Positions 25,595 through 34,441 of a stretch of 64,000 bases of DNA are shown here, piece after piece. Where the stretch lies: positions 3,720,001 to 3,784,000 of the forward strand of contig NZ_JAGKQQ010000001.1 in assembly GCF_017939745.1 (NCBI RefSeq). The letters run 5' to 3'. The stretch's first letter is position 1, and every line of letters begins with the position of its first letter. The position numbers and the translations under genes are program-made. A model generated the notes under the pieces. That model was not told the DNA's origin. It was given only the letters and a program-made list of their open reading frames with translations, and searched no databases. Source of the stretch: Gemmata palustris. Its GTDB lineage: Bacteria > Planctomycetota > Planctomycetia > Gemmatales > Gemmataceae.

Positions 25595-26188
25595 ATGTCC
25601 ACAGTCGCAACACCCGCTGCGCCGCGACGCCTGAAGCCGCACCGGTGGACCGTTCCCGAATTCCACCGCCTCTGCAGACTGGGGCTGTTTACGGGCCGGC
25701 GCCCGATCCTTCTGGACGGGGTGATTCTGGAGCAGGGTCCAATGGACGCACCACACGCGAACGGTGTCGAGCGCACGGACACCGCGGTTCGCCTCGCGTT
25801 CGGCACCGGGTGGCGGTTCCGCATCCAACTCCCGCTCGTGCTCAATCTGCACACCGACCCGGTTCCCGACGTCGCTATCATCGCGGGTGTACTCACCGGT
25901 AACCTGGATCACCCGACCACGGCCGCTCTCGTGATCGAAGTATCGGATACGACGTTCGACACAGATACCACCGAGAAAGCCGAACTCTACGCTACCGCCG
26001 GGATCAGGGACTACTGGGTGTTGGATGTGGCGAACCGACAACTCCACGTCTTCCGTGCCCCGCAACCTCTTCCCACCAAGTTGAGCGCAACAGTGTACCG
26101 CGCGCACACCGTCCTCGGCCCGAACGACACCATTTCTCCCCTGGCCGCGCCGAACGCGACGATTCGCGTCGCCGATCTGCTACCGTAG
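25595..26188 (+). CDS. Uma2-family protein (DUF820, PD-(D/E)xK nuclease fold)
   Basis: 197 residues from ATG 25595, with GGAGG upstream. Nuclease-fold motifs: PVPDVAIIAG (Asp), ALVIEVSDTTFDTD (Glu), KAELYATAGIRDYWVLD (Lys then Asp). It differs clearly from the Uma2 protein at 11812-12465 and is a separate subfamily member. No partner gene suggests a role. A 17 bp hairpin at 26301-26344 follows. Confidence 0.85.
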   Translation: MSTVATPAAPRRLKPHRWTVPEFHRLCRLGLFTGRRPILLDGVILEQGPMDAPHANGVERTDTAVRLAFGTGWRFRIQLPLVLNLHTDPVPDVAIIAGVLTGNLDHPTTAALVIEVSDTTFDTDTTEKAELYATAGIRDYWVLDVANRQLHVFRAPQPLPTKLSATVYRAHTVLGPNDTISPLAAPNATIRVADLLP

Positions 26189-26300
26189 TACGTTGTCGCG
26201 ATACCGAGCAATTTCACGTTTTTGGCTGTTGGGGCCGTCACTCTCGCACGTCGTCACAGCGCCCGGCGCGAATACCGGGCGGGCACGAGCGTCTATTTGT

Positions 26301-26344
26301 TCGCCGCTGGTCGGCGCTCTTGTTCCCGCGCCGACCAGCGGCGA
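26301..26344. terminator. 17 bp perfect hairpin between Uma2 and rpiA
   Basis: Arms tcgccgctggtcggcgc at 26301-26317 and its complement at 26328-26344, loop 10 nt. It lies 43 nt before the rpiA start. It may terminate the Uma2 transcript or sit in the rpiA leader. Confidence 0.6.
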
Positions 26345-26386
26345 GAATGACCCTCCGTCCCGCCACACGCCGCCAGGACCACCCTC

Positions 26387-27079
26387 ATGGCCGAGAGCAC
26401 GCCCGACACCAGCGCCATTGCCGCCCGCGCGGTCGAACTCATTGCCCCGGACACGGTCGTCGGGCTCGGGACCGGGCGCGCGGCGACCGCGTTCATTCAC
26501 GCACTCGGTGCGAAGGTGCGAGCCGGTTTACAAATTCGCGGGCTGCCGACGTCCGAAGTGTCCGCGGTGCTGGCGCAGAAACTCGGCATCCCCCTCGTGA
26601 CCTTCGACGACATCGACCGCATTGATGTGACCGTGGACGGCGCGGACGAAATCGACCCGAACGGCGACCTCATCAAAGGGTACGGCGGCGCGCTCGTGCG
26701 CGAGAAAATCGTCGCGGCGTACTCGCGCAAGTTCGTCGTGCTCGCGGGGGCCGAAAAGGTCGTGTCGGTGTTGGGCGAGCGCGGGACGCTGCCGGTGGAA
26801 GTGGTGTCGTTCGCACTGACGCCGTGCCGCAAGCACCTCGAAGAGATGGGCTACCCCTCGCGACCGCGCATGAAAGACGGGCAGATCGTCGTGACCGACA
26901 ACGGGAACTACATCCTCGATTGCAAAACGACCGCGATCATCGACCCGGCGGAAACGGAAACGAAGATGCTCGCGATTCCCGGCGTCGTCGGCACCGGGCT
27001 GTTCGTGAACATGGCCCACACCATCATGGTCCAAGCAGCAGACGGCAGCGTGGAAGTGCGCTGCGGCAGCGCGACGTGA
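26387..27079 (+). CDS. rpiA: Ribose-5-phosphate isomerase A
   Basis: 230 residues. Interconverts ribose-5-phosphate and ribulose-5-phosphate in the pentose phosphate pathway. Family motifs are present: VVGLGTGRAATAFI (phosphate loop), TVDGADEIDPNGDLIKGYGGAL with the catalytic acidic residues, REKIVAAYSRKFVVLAG, and the C-terminal PGVVGTGLFVNMAHTIMV. The length is typical (about 220-235). Cytoplasmic. No operon partner; a phased inverted repeat follows the stop. Confidence 0.96.
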   Translation: MAESTPDTSAIAARAVELIAPDTVVGLGTGRAATAFIHALGAKVRAGLQIRGLPTSEVSAVLAQKLGIPLVTFDDIDRIDVTVDGADEIDPNGDLIKGYGGALVREKIVAAYSRKFVVLAGAEKVVSVLGERGTLPVEVVSFALTPCRKHLEEMGYPSRPRMKDGQIVVTDNGNYILDCKTTAIIDPAETETKMLAIPGVVGTGLFVNMAHTIMVQAADGSVEVRCGSAT

Positions 27080-27090
27080 GTGTGGAAGTA

Positions 27091-27202
27091 AAGAAGAAAG
27101 AGCCGCGGATCACGCAGATAACACAGATCAGACAGAAGATTGATTTAAAATCGGCTTTCTGTCTGATCCGCGTTTATCCGCGTGATCCGCGGCTCTTTTC
27201 TT
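27091..27202. repeat. Imperfect long inverted repeat with 9-10 nt periodicity
   Basis: Arms about 48 nt each (27091-27138 and 27155-27202). Within them an 18 bp outer segment (27098-27115 with 27180-27197) and a 12 bp inner segment (27126-27137 with 27157-27168) pair perfectly. ATCCGCG units begin at 27166, 27176 and 27185. It lies between convergent rpiA and the WD40 gene and is related to the repeat at 8245-8390. Confidence 0.8.
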
Positions 27203-27217
27203 CATTCGTCTTCTTTA

Positions 27218-28276
27218 TCACCCGGCCCGGAACACCGCGACCGCGCCCGTCCCGCACCCGGCGGCCAGCGACTTATCGTCCGCGGACCACGCCAGGGCGG
27301 ACGATTCCCCGCCCGGGAACTGGAACTCACCCACCTGCGTGCCTTTGCGATTGGTCGGCTGCCACAGCAGCACCTTCCCGTCGAGCGCCGCCGACGCGAG
27401 CAGGAACCCGCGGTTCTGGTACGCGAGCGCGGTCAGGTTCGCGTCCTCGTCGTGACCGACGAGCATCGTCGGCTTGGAGCCCTCGGGTCCGTTGGTACCC
27501 GCCTGACAGTCCCAGATGCACACCACCGGGCCGCCGCCGGTCGCGAGGTAGCGCGAGGTGTAGTCCCACGCGAGTTCCCGCACCTTCGTCTTGTAGCCCC
27601 ACATCTGGAGGTCGCGCGAGGCGTCGTAGTACCAGAAGTGAACGGTCGAGTCCTGGTTCCCGTGCGCGAGGATCTTCCCGTCCGGGCTCCACGCCATCGC
27701 CAGCGGCGAGCCCTTCCAGGCGAGCACCCGCACCGGCTCCGCGCTCGCGCCGGGGTCGTAGGTGGTGGCCGAACCGTAGGCGAGCAGCGTGAGGTGGTTC
27801 GTCCCCGGGCGCCACTTCAGGTCCATCACCGTGCCGGCCTGCGCCGGGAGCTCGCGGACCAACTCGCCGCCCGCGGTCCACACCCGCGTCTTCTTGCCGG
27901 CCGCGGCCGCGAGCAACTGCCCCGACGGGTGCCACGCGACCTTCTCGGCCCACGACGCCCCGGCGTCGAGCGTCTGGGCCGGTTCCCCGGTCGTGCCGTC
28001 CCACACGCGCACCTTGCTGTCCTGCCCCACCGACGCGAGCAGGTTGCCGGTGGGCTGCCACGCGAGCGCGGCCGTGCCGAACCCGTGCCCCTTCAATTCG
28101 TGGAGCGGCTTACCCGTGTTGGCGTCGAAAATGGTGACCGGGCCGCTCACCGTCGCGACCGCGAGCCGCGCGGCGTCCGGCGCCCACGCGAGGGCGATCA
28201 CGTGGTCCGGCACCGCGGCCTGCCACACCGGGCGCAGCCGGTTCTCCGCCTTGCCGAAAATGCTGATGCGAGCCAT
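27218..28276 (-). CDS. WD40 repeat protein
   Basis: 352 residues forming about seven WD40 units, for example VIALAWAPDAARLAVATV, TAALAWQPTGNLLASVG and LAMAWSPDGKILAHGN, so a single beta-propeller. No signal peptide or catalytic domain is seen. It lies 105 nt downstream of the CobW GTPase gene on the same strand, and a hairpin (28306-28360) sits between them. CobW-type GTPases with WD40 partners suggest a metal-related complex, but that is inference from neighbourhood only. Confidence 0.88.
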   Translation of the reverse strand: MARISIFGKAENRLRPVWQAAVPDHVIALAWAPDAARLAVATVSGPVTIFDANTGKPLHELKGHGFGTAALAWQPTGNLLASVGQDSKVRVWDGTTGEPAQTLDAGASWAEKVAWHPSGQLLAAAAGKKTRVWTAGGELVRELPAQAGTVMDLKWRPGTNHLTLLAYGSATTYDPGASAEPVRVLAWKGSPLAMAWSPDGKILAHGNQDSTVHFWYYDASRDLQMWGYKTKVRELAWDYTSRYLATGGGPVVCIWDCQAGTNGPEGSKPTMLVGHDEDANLTALAYQNRGFLLASAALDGKVLLWQPTNRKGTQVGEFQFPGGESSALAWSADDKSLAAGCGTGAVAVFRAG

Positions 28277-28305
28277 ATCGCCCCGAGATTTCAGAATGAA
28301 GATTC

Positions 28306-28360
28306 GCGCCGGACGGTGGGGAACAAAAGGGGCGCGACTTCGCTCCCGACCGTCCGGCGC
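28306..28360. repeat. Hairpin between cobW-like and WD40 genes
   Basis: A 12 bp perfect stem (gcgccggacggt 28306-28317, complement 28349-28360), extended by four more pairs after one mismatch. It could attenuate transcription between the two minus-strand genes. Confidence 0.6.
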
Positions 28361-28381
28361 AAATCCGAAATCAACATCCGA

Positions 28382-29551
<1,170 letters not shown>

Positions 29552-29637
29552 GAGGGTGCTCCTGTTCGGTGGTCGGGTGAGGGTGACAGGGGAATTGTAC
29601 CAGCCGCGAACAGGGCGCGAAGGTTCGTCGGGCGCAC

Positions 29638-29896
29638 AAGAGCGCACAGGGCTTCCGCCCGGTGCTACGAACGCCGGCCCCTCCGGGGCGGAAAGGCACT
29701 GCAGGTACTGGTTTTCGGCCCTGGTTCACAGGGCTTCCGCCCTGTGAACCAGGGCCGAAAACCCATCCACTGCCGCGGAATGGGCACCTCGGCCGGCGGC
29801 TTCTCCGGGGCGAAGACCGATACCCTCTAATGGATACCCTCTAATGCCTTTCCGCCCCGGAGGGCCGGCGTTCGTAGCACCGGGCAGAAGCCCTGT
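29638..29896. repeat. Nested foldback element with dispersed repeat arms
   Basis: Outer arms 29645-29698 and 29844-29896 are complementary over about 53 bp with one bulge and one mismatch. Between them lies a second, perfect 25 bp inverted repeat (29710-29734 with 29739-29763, loop ttcc). A 14 nt direct repeat, gataccctctaatg, stands at about 29819-29845. A further copy of the outer arm occurs at 63525-63576. This element fills the 500 nt gap between the CobW gene and the exporter operon; no gene is seen in the gap. Confidence 0.85.
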
Positions 29897-30051
29897 GAAC
29901 CTACCGGAACTCGAAAACGGAGACGCCCGGCCGGGTTTCCCCTGCACCGGGCGCCTCCGCCAGCGGAAACGGGCGGAGAACAACCCCGCCCGCGAGATTA
30001 ACGGTTTAAGCTGGGAAGCTTGCGCGGTGTTGGTGCCGCGCCGGGTACGGG

Positions 30052-31509
30052 TTACTCGTGTCGCAGTGCCTCGATCGGGTCGAGCTTCGCGGCGCGCCAC
30101 GCGGGGTACAGCCCGAAACACATCCCGACCAGGATCGACACCCCGACCGACAGGAAGATCGACAGAACGTGGAGCTTTGCCGGCAGCGCGGCACTACCGG
30201 GCCACCAGCCCCGGAGCACGTCCCAAACGGCCGGGACCGCGTACACTGAGGCGACCCCCAGCGCCGCCCCGCACAGCCCACCGATGGTGGTCTGGACCAC
30301 CGCTTCGACGAGGAACTGCATGACGATGTCCTTCCGCTTCGCCCCGAGCGCGCGGCGAATCCCGATCTCGCGGGTACGTTCCGTCACCGTAGCGAGCATG
30401 ATGTTCATGATCCCGATGCCGCCGACCAGGAGCGAGATGGACGCGATCATCGCCATGAGGAGCGTGAACCGCGTTTGGGCGCGCTCGGCCTCTTCCAGTT
30501 TGTCCAGCGGCACGGTCACGGCCCAGTCCTTCTTGGGGTGCTTGCGCTCCAGCATCCCCTTGATCTCGTTGCCGACCGCCTGCACCTTCGCGCGACCCGC
30601 CGGCGTATCGACTTCCGCGTCCACGGTGAGCGTGACCTGGCTGTACTCGACCTTCTCGTTCATGCGGGCGCCGGCCGTGCGGATCGAAATCACCTCCCCG
30701 AACCGGCGCCGACTGGTGCGGATCGGGATGTAGATGTCGCGGTTGTAGTCCTCCGCGGCCTGACTCCCGCCGGACCCGCCGGTCGGCATCCGCTCCTTCA
30801 GGACGCCGACGACGAGGAAGAAGTGGCTGCGCATCCCGACCGTCTGGCCGAGCGCGTCCTCGTAGGGGAACAGCTTGTCGGCCGCCTCCGAACCGAGGAC
30901 GCAGTAGTTCTCCAGATCGCTGTCGTCGTTGTCGGTGAGGAACCGGCCGCGCGAGAGTTCGAGTTTGTTCACGATTTGATAATCGGGCACGGTCCCGATC
31001 ACGCGGGCGTTCACGAGCCGCTCCAGGTACCGCGCCTCGCTCGGGAACACGCGCATGGGCACGATCCGCGTCACGGCCCCGTCGGAGGTGAGCGTGCTGA
31101 ACCGCTCTAGGTCGTCGCGGACCAAACCGTAACTGGTGACGAACCCCTTCGACGCGGTGGCCGAGTCGTCCGGCGGTTTGGCACTGCGCACGATGATGTT
31201 GGTCGCGCCCTGGCGCTTGATGTCGTCGAGCGCGTCCTGCATGGACCCCTCGCCGAACGACATCAGCGAGATGACGGAGCACGTACCGATGATGATGCCG
31301 AGGACCGAGAGGACCGAGCGCAACTTGTGGAGCCAGAGGCTCTTGACCGCGAGCGACACGCTCCGCTGCAGTTTCGCGGTGTTGGCCGCGAACGGCAGGT
31401 GCGTCGTCGCCCCGGTCACGAACGCGAGGGCCACCAGCGCGGCCAGCGCCCCGAACACCGACGCGATAATAATCAGGACCGTATTGCCGGAGAGACTGAA
31501 CCCGAACAT
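30052..31509 (-). CDS. ABC transporter permease (MacB/FtsX type)
   Basis: 485 residues. There is an N-terminal hydrophobic helix (residues 8-32), then a second one before a MacB-type periplasmic domain (VLSVLGIIIGTCSVIS, GEGSMQDAL), and three C-terminal FtsX helices beginning at LLMAMIASISLLVGGIGIMNIML. It acts as a mechanotransmission permease that drives export across the envelope. Its ATG overlaps the ATPase stop (ATGA-type overlap at 31507-31511), so translation is coupled. It is the last gene of the TolC-adaptor-ATPase-permease operon. The extra N-terminal helix is unusual for MacB. Confidence 0.92.
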   Translation of the reverse strand: MFGFSLSGNTVLIIIASVFGALAALVALAFVTGATTHLPFAANTAKLQRSVSLAVKSLWLHKLRSVLSVLGIIIGTCSVISLMSFGEGSMQDALDDIKRQGATNIIVRSAKPPDDSATASKGFVTSYGLVRDDLERFSTLTSDGAVTRIVPMRVFPSEARYLERLVNARVIGTVPDYQIVNKLELSRGRFLTDNDDSDLENYCVLGSEAADKLFPYEDALGQTVGMRSHFFLVVGVLKERMPTGGSGGSQAAEDYNRDIYIPIRTSRRRFGEVISIRTAGARMNEKVEYSQVTLTVDAEVDTPAGRAKVQAVGNEIKGMLERKHPKKDWAVTVPLDKLEEAERAQTRFTLLMAMIASISLLVGGIGIMNIMLATVTERTREIGIRRALGAKRKDIVMQFLVEAVVQTTIGGLCGAALGVASVYAVPAVWDVLRGWWPGSAALPAKLHVLSIFLSVGVSILVGMCFGLYPAWRAAKLDPIEALRHE

Positions 31510-32222
31510 CAGCCGATCTCCATGACGGTGCGGGTGTCGTTGCGCACGTCCGATTCGACGCGCCCGTCGCGCAGGCGCACGACGCGCCGCGCCCAGGCCG
31601 CGATGTCGTTCTCGTGCGTCACCATGATGATGGTCTTGCCGGTCCGGTTCAGTTCCCGGAGCATCTGCATGATCTCGACGCTGGTCTTCGAGTCGAGGTT
31701 ACCCGTCGGCTCGTCGCCCAGGATCAGGTGCGGGTCGTTCACCAGGCTCCGCGCCACCGCGACGCGCTGCTGCTGACCGCCGGAGAGTTGGAGGGGCCGG
31801 TGGTCGAGGCGCTCGCCGAGGCCGACGAGTTCCGCCAGCGCGACGCACCGGGCCTTCGTCGCCTCGTCGAGCTTGATGCCCTGGTAGAGCAGCGGTAACT
31901 CGATGTTCTCGACGACCGTGTACTGCGGCAGCAGGTTGTACGACTGGAAGATGAACCCGAGGTAGGTGCTGCGGACCTCGGAGAGTTGGTCGTCGTCCAT
32001 TTCGGACACGTCCACGTCGCCGAGGTAGTAGTGCCCGCTGGTGGGGCGGTCGAGGCAGCCGAGGACGTTGAGCAGCGTGGACTTCCCCGACCCGGACGGC
32101 CCCATCAGTGCAACGAAGTCGCCCTCGTCGAACGACAGGTTCAGTCCCTTGAGGACGTGAACGGTCTGCGTCCCCATGTAATAGTTCTTGACCAGATCGA
32201 CGACACTGACGATGGCAGGCAT
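31509..32222 (-). CDS. ABC transporter ATP-binding protein (LolD/MacB type)
   Basis: 237 residues from ATG 32222. Walker A GPSGSGKST, Q-loop FIFQSYNLLPQ, signature LSGGQQQRVAVARS, Walker B LILGDEPTG and switch His in MVTHEND are all present. It belongs to the subfamily that works with FtsX-type permeases. It powers the permease encoded immediately downstream. An imperfect inverted repeat lies between it and the adaptor gene. Confidence 0.94.
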   Translation of the reverse strand: MPAIVSVVDLVKNYYMGTQTVHVLKGLNLSFDEGDFVALMGPSGSGKSTLLNVLGCLDRPTSGHYYLGDVDVSEMDDDQLSEVRSTYLGFIFQSYNLLPQYTVVENIELPLLYQGIKLDEATKARCVALAELVGLGERLDHRPLQLSGGQQQRVAVARSLVNDPHLILGDEPTGNLDSKTSVEIMQMLRELNRTGKTIIMVTHENDIAAWARRVVRLRDGRVESDVRNDTRTVMEIG

Positions 32223-32268
32223 CGGGAGAAACCCAGGGGACAAAGGACAGGAGCGCGAGATCAAAAGA

Positions 32269-32345
32269 CCGAAGTCAGAAACCGGGGGCGATCAGAAGCT
32301 CAGTGTCACTGCCTTCTGACCTCCGCCCCGAGCTTCTGACTTCGG
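32269..32345. repeat. Imperfect inverted repeat with repeated TTCTGAC words
   Basis: The left half (ccgaagtcagaa from 32269) pairs with ttctgacttcgg ending at 32345, and inner segments pair partly. CTTCTGAC occurs twice 20 nt apart, at 32313 and 32333. It lies in the 134 nt gap between adaptor and ATPase genes of the exporter operon. Confidence 0.55.
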
Positions 32346-32356
32346 CGCTCTGACGA

Positions 32357-34441
32357 TTAGAGACCGGCGCCCGGGGGCGGCCCGCCCCCGCCGCCCTTCT
32401 TCTTGCCGCCACCACCTTTACCCCCACCGGCGCCCGGGCCGCCGCTCGTTCCGTCACCCTTGCCCTCAATGGCCTTACCGCCCTCGCCCTTGTTCCCGCC
32501 ACCCTTGCCGTCGCCGTCGCGGGTCCGGGTCTTGTCGTCCGCGGTGAGCATCACCTTCGGGTTCATGACGATCTCGTCGCCCTCGGTCAGCCCCTCGCGG
32601 ATCTCGACGAACTTCTCGTTGTACAGGCCGAGTTTGATCTCACGCTCTTCGTACCCGGTTGCCGTCTTGACGTAGATCTTGCGCGTGGCCCCCATCTCGG
32701 TGCCGCCGAGGATGGACTGGACCGGTACAGTCAGCACGGGCGCCGTCGCGGTGTCCACGGTGATCGTGACTTCTGCGGTCATGTCCGGCTTGAGCTGTTC
32801 ATTGTCGATCCGCCTCTTGGTACCGTCGGGGAGCAACTCGAAATCCACCATGACGAGCGTCTGGTAGAGTTTCACGTCCGAGATCCACGAATCGGCCTGG
32901 CTCGCGACCGCGGAGACCGTGCGGACGTGGCCCTCGAACACGCGGTCCGGCAGCGCGTCCACGCGGATGCTGGCCTTCTGCCCGTCGGACAGTTTCTTGT
33001 ACTCGGAGTTACGGTATTTTTCACGCAGCCGGTCGATGATCTCCTGCTTCTGACTCACCACACGGCTGAACGGATCGGTGTTGAACAGCATTGTGTTCTG
33101 GAGGCCGTCCACAAAGTAGGTGGGCACTCGCACGTCCCCGCGGATGCGGGCCACCATCGCTTCGTGAACCTTGGTGTTCACCTGCATCCGGTGCAAGTTC
33201 GGGATGCGGAGCATCTTCTGCCCCTCTTTGACCTGCGCCCCCTGCTCGATCATGCCCTGGGTGCTGCTGCCGAACCGGTTCGATTCGTTCCGGAAGTAAA
33301 CGACCATCGAGTCCGGCTCGATCGTGTCCGGGGCCGTGATCTTGCACTTAGTCCGCTGCTGGACAATGTCTCGCCGTTTATCGTCCTGCTGGATGTACTC
33401 GGACGTAGCCCGCTTCTTTTCGGCGAGCGCCTTGGCGAGGTTCGCGTCCGCTTGGAGCACCGCCTGCTCGTATGCGAGAAGCGCGTTGTTCCGCTTGCTC
33501 CGCAGGTCGGTGAGTTGCTGCTTGCGGTCGTAGCTGAGCATCTGAGCGAGTTTGGCTCGTTTGCTGCGCAAGTCCTCGACGGCGCTTTCCACCTTCGATC
33601 GCTCGGCCTGGGCTTGAGCCGCACTCATGTAGGACAGCTTCACCATCCGGTCCGCCCACGCGGACCGTTCGCGGTACTGTTCGAGGTTGCTCTCGGTCAG
33701 TTTTACTTGCCCGGTTTGGTCGTCCACCAGTTGGCGGAACGAGCCGGACTCGGACAGCGCCGCCATCCCACCGCCGACTGCGGCCAGGGTGCCCAGTGTC
33801 GGGTCGTAGTTCAGCCCGGTGAACTTCTCCAGGTCGATCTCGGCCTGGACCAGCGCGTTCTTCGCGGTCGCGACGGAGATCTCGTTCTGCTTGACCACGA
33901 TGTCGTAGTCGTTCTCCGCCTTGACCTTGTTGGCGTCGGCCGTGTCCACCTTGATCTGCTGCTCGTCCTCCTGGTCTTTCAGCGCAGAGTCGTCGAGGAT
34001 CATGAGCAACTGGCCGGGCTTGACCCGGGAGCCGTCGTCGATGACCCAGTTGATGGTACTGGCGAAGCCCTTCGTGCCGGCCCGCACCTCGCACACGATG
34101 TCGCGGTTGTCGGCCGATTCGAGCGTGCCCTTCTCGGCGACGGTAACGACGAGCGGCTCGCGCTTGACTTTGTGGAGGAGGACGTCCGCGCGAACGGGGG
34201 CCGCGCGGAGGAAGAAGTACCACCCACCGGCGATACCCGCAGCGCCCAAGAGCGCCCCGGCGAGGGCGAAGGGCAGGAGCCGCCCACCGCCCCGGCGCGC
34301 CGGGAGTTTGCGCTGCTTACTTCCCGGCCCCGACGGGCTGGGGGGCATGGAGCCGTTCGCCGGGCCGTTGCCCGTCGGCGGGAGATCGGTTCTGGGCATC
34401 GGTTCGGTTGAAGAACTCATCGATCCATACCCCACGGTCAT
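32357..34441 (-). CDS. HlyD/MacA-type periplasmic adaptor (membrane fusion protein)
   Basis: Up to 694 residues. After about 50 Pro/Ser-rich residues comes a single transmembrane helix (about 53-75, LLPFALAGALLGAAGIAGGW). A beta-barrel/lipoyl half follows, then a long alpha-helical coiled coil (about 150-350, rich in Lys/Glu/Ala/Gln), the second lipoyl half and a C-terminal beta domain, and finally a Gly/Lys-rich tail. It bridges inner-membrane ABC proteins and the outer-membrane TolC protein. It is nearly twice the size of E. coli MacA, owing mainly to the coiled coil and tails. The start is uncertain: ATGs at 34441, 34420 and 34348 are possible, and all overlap the upstream gene. Confidence 0.88.
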   Translation of the reverse strand: MTVGYGSMSSSTEPMPRTDLPPTGNGPANGSMPPSPSGPGSKQRKLPARRGGGRLLPFALAGALLGAAGIAGGWYFFLRAAPVRADVLLHKVKREPLVVTVAEKGTLESADNRDIVCEVRAGTKGFASTINWVIDDGSRVKPGQLLMILDDSALKDQEDEQQIKVDTADANKVKAENDYDIVVKQNEISVATAKNALVQAEIDLEKFTGLNYDPTLGTLAAVGGGMAALSESGSFRQLVDDQTGQVKLTESNLEQYRERSAWADRMVKLSYMSAAQAQAERSKVESAVEDLRSKRAKLAQMLSYDRKQQLTDLRSKRNNALLAYEQAVLQADANLAKALAEKKRATSEYIQQDDKRRDIVQQRTKCKITAPDTIEPDSMVVYFRNESNRFGSSTQGMIEQGAQVKEGQKMLRIPNLHRMQVNTKVHEAMVARIRGDVRVPTYFVDGLQNTMLFNTDPFSRVVSQKQEIIDRLREKYRNSEYKKLSDGQKASIRVDALPDRVFEGHVRTVSAVASQADSWISDVKLYQTLVMVDFELLPDGTKRRIDNEQLKPDMTAEVTITVDTATAPVLTVPVQSILGGTEMGATRKIYVKTATGYEEREIKLGLYNEKFVEIREGLTEGDEIVMNPKVMLTADDKTRTRDGDGKGGGNKGEGGKAIEGKGDGTSGGPGAGGGKGGGGKKKGGGGGPPPGAGL

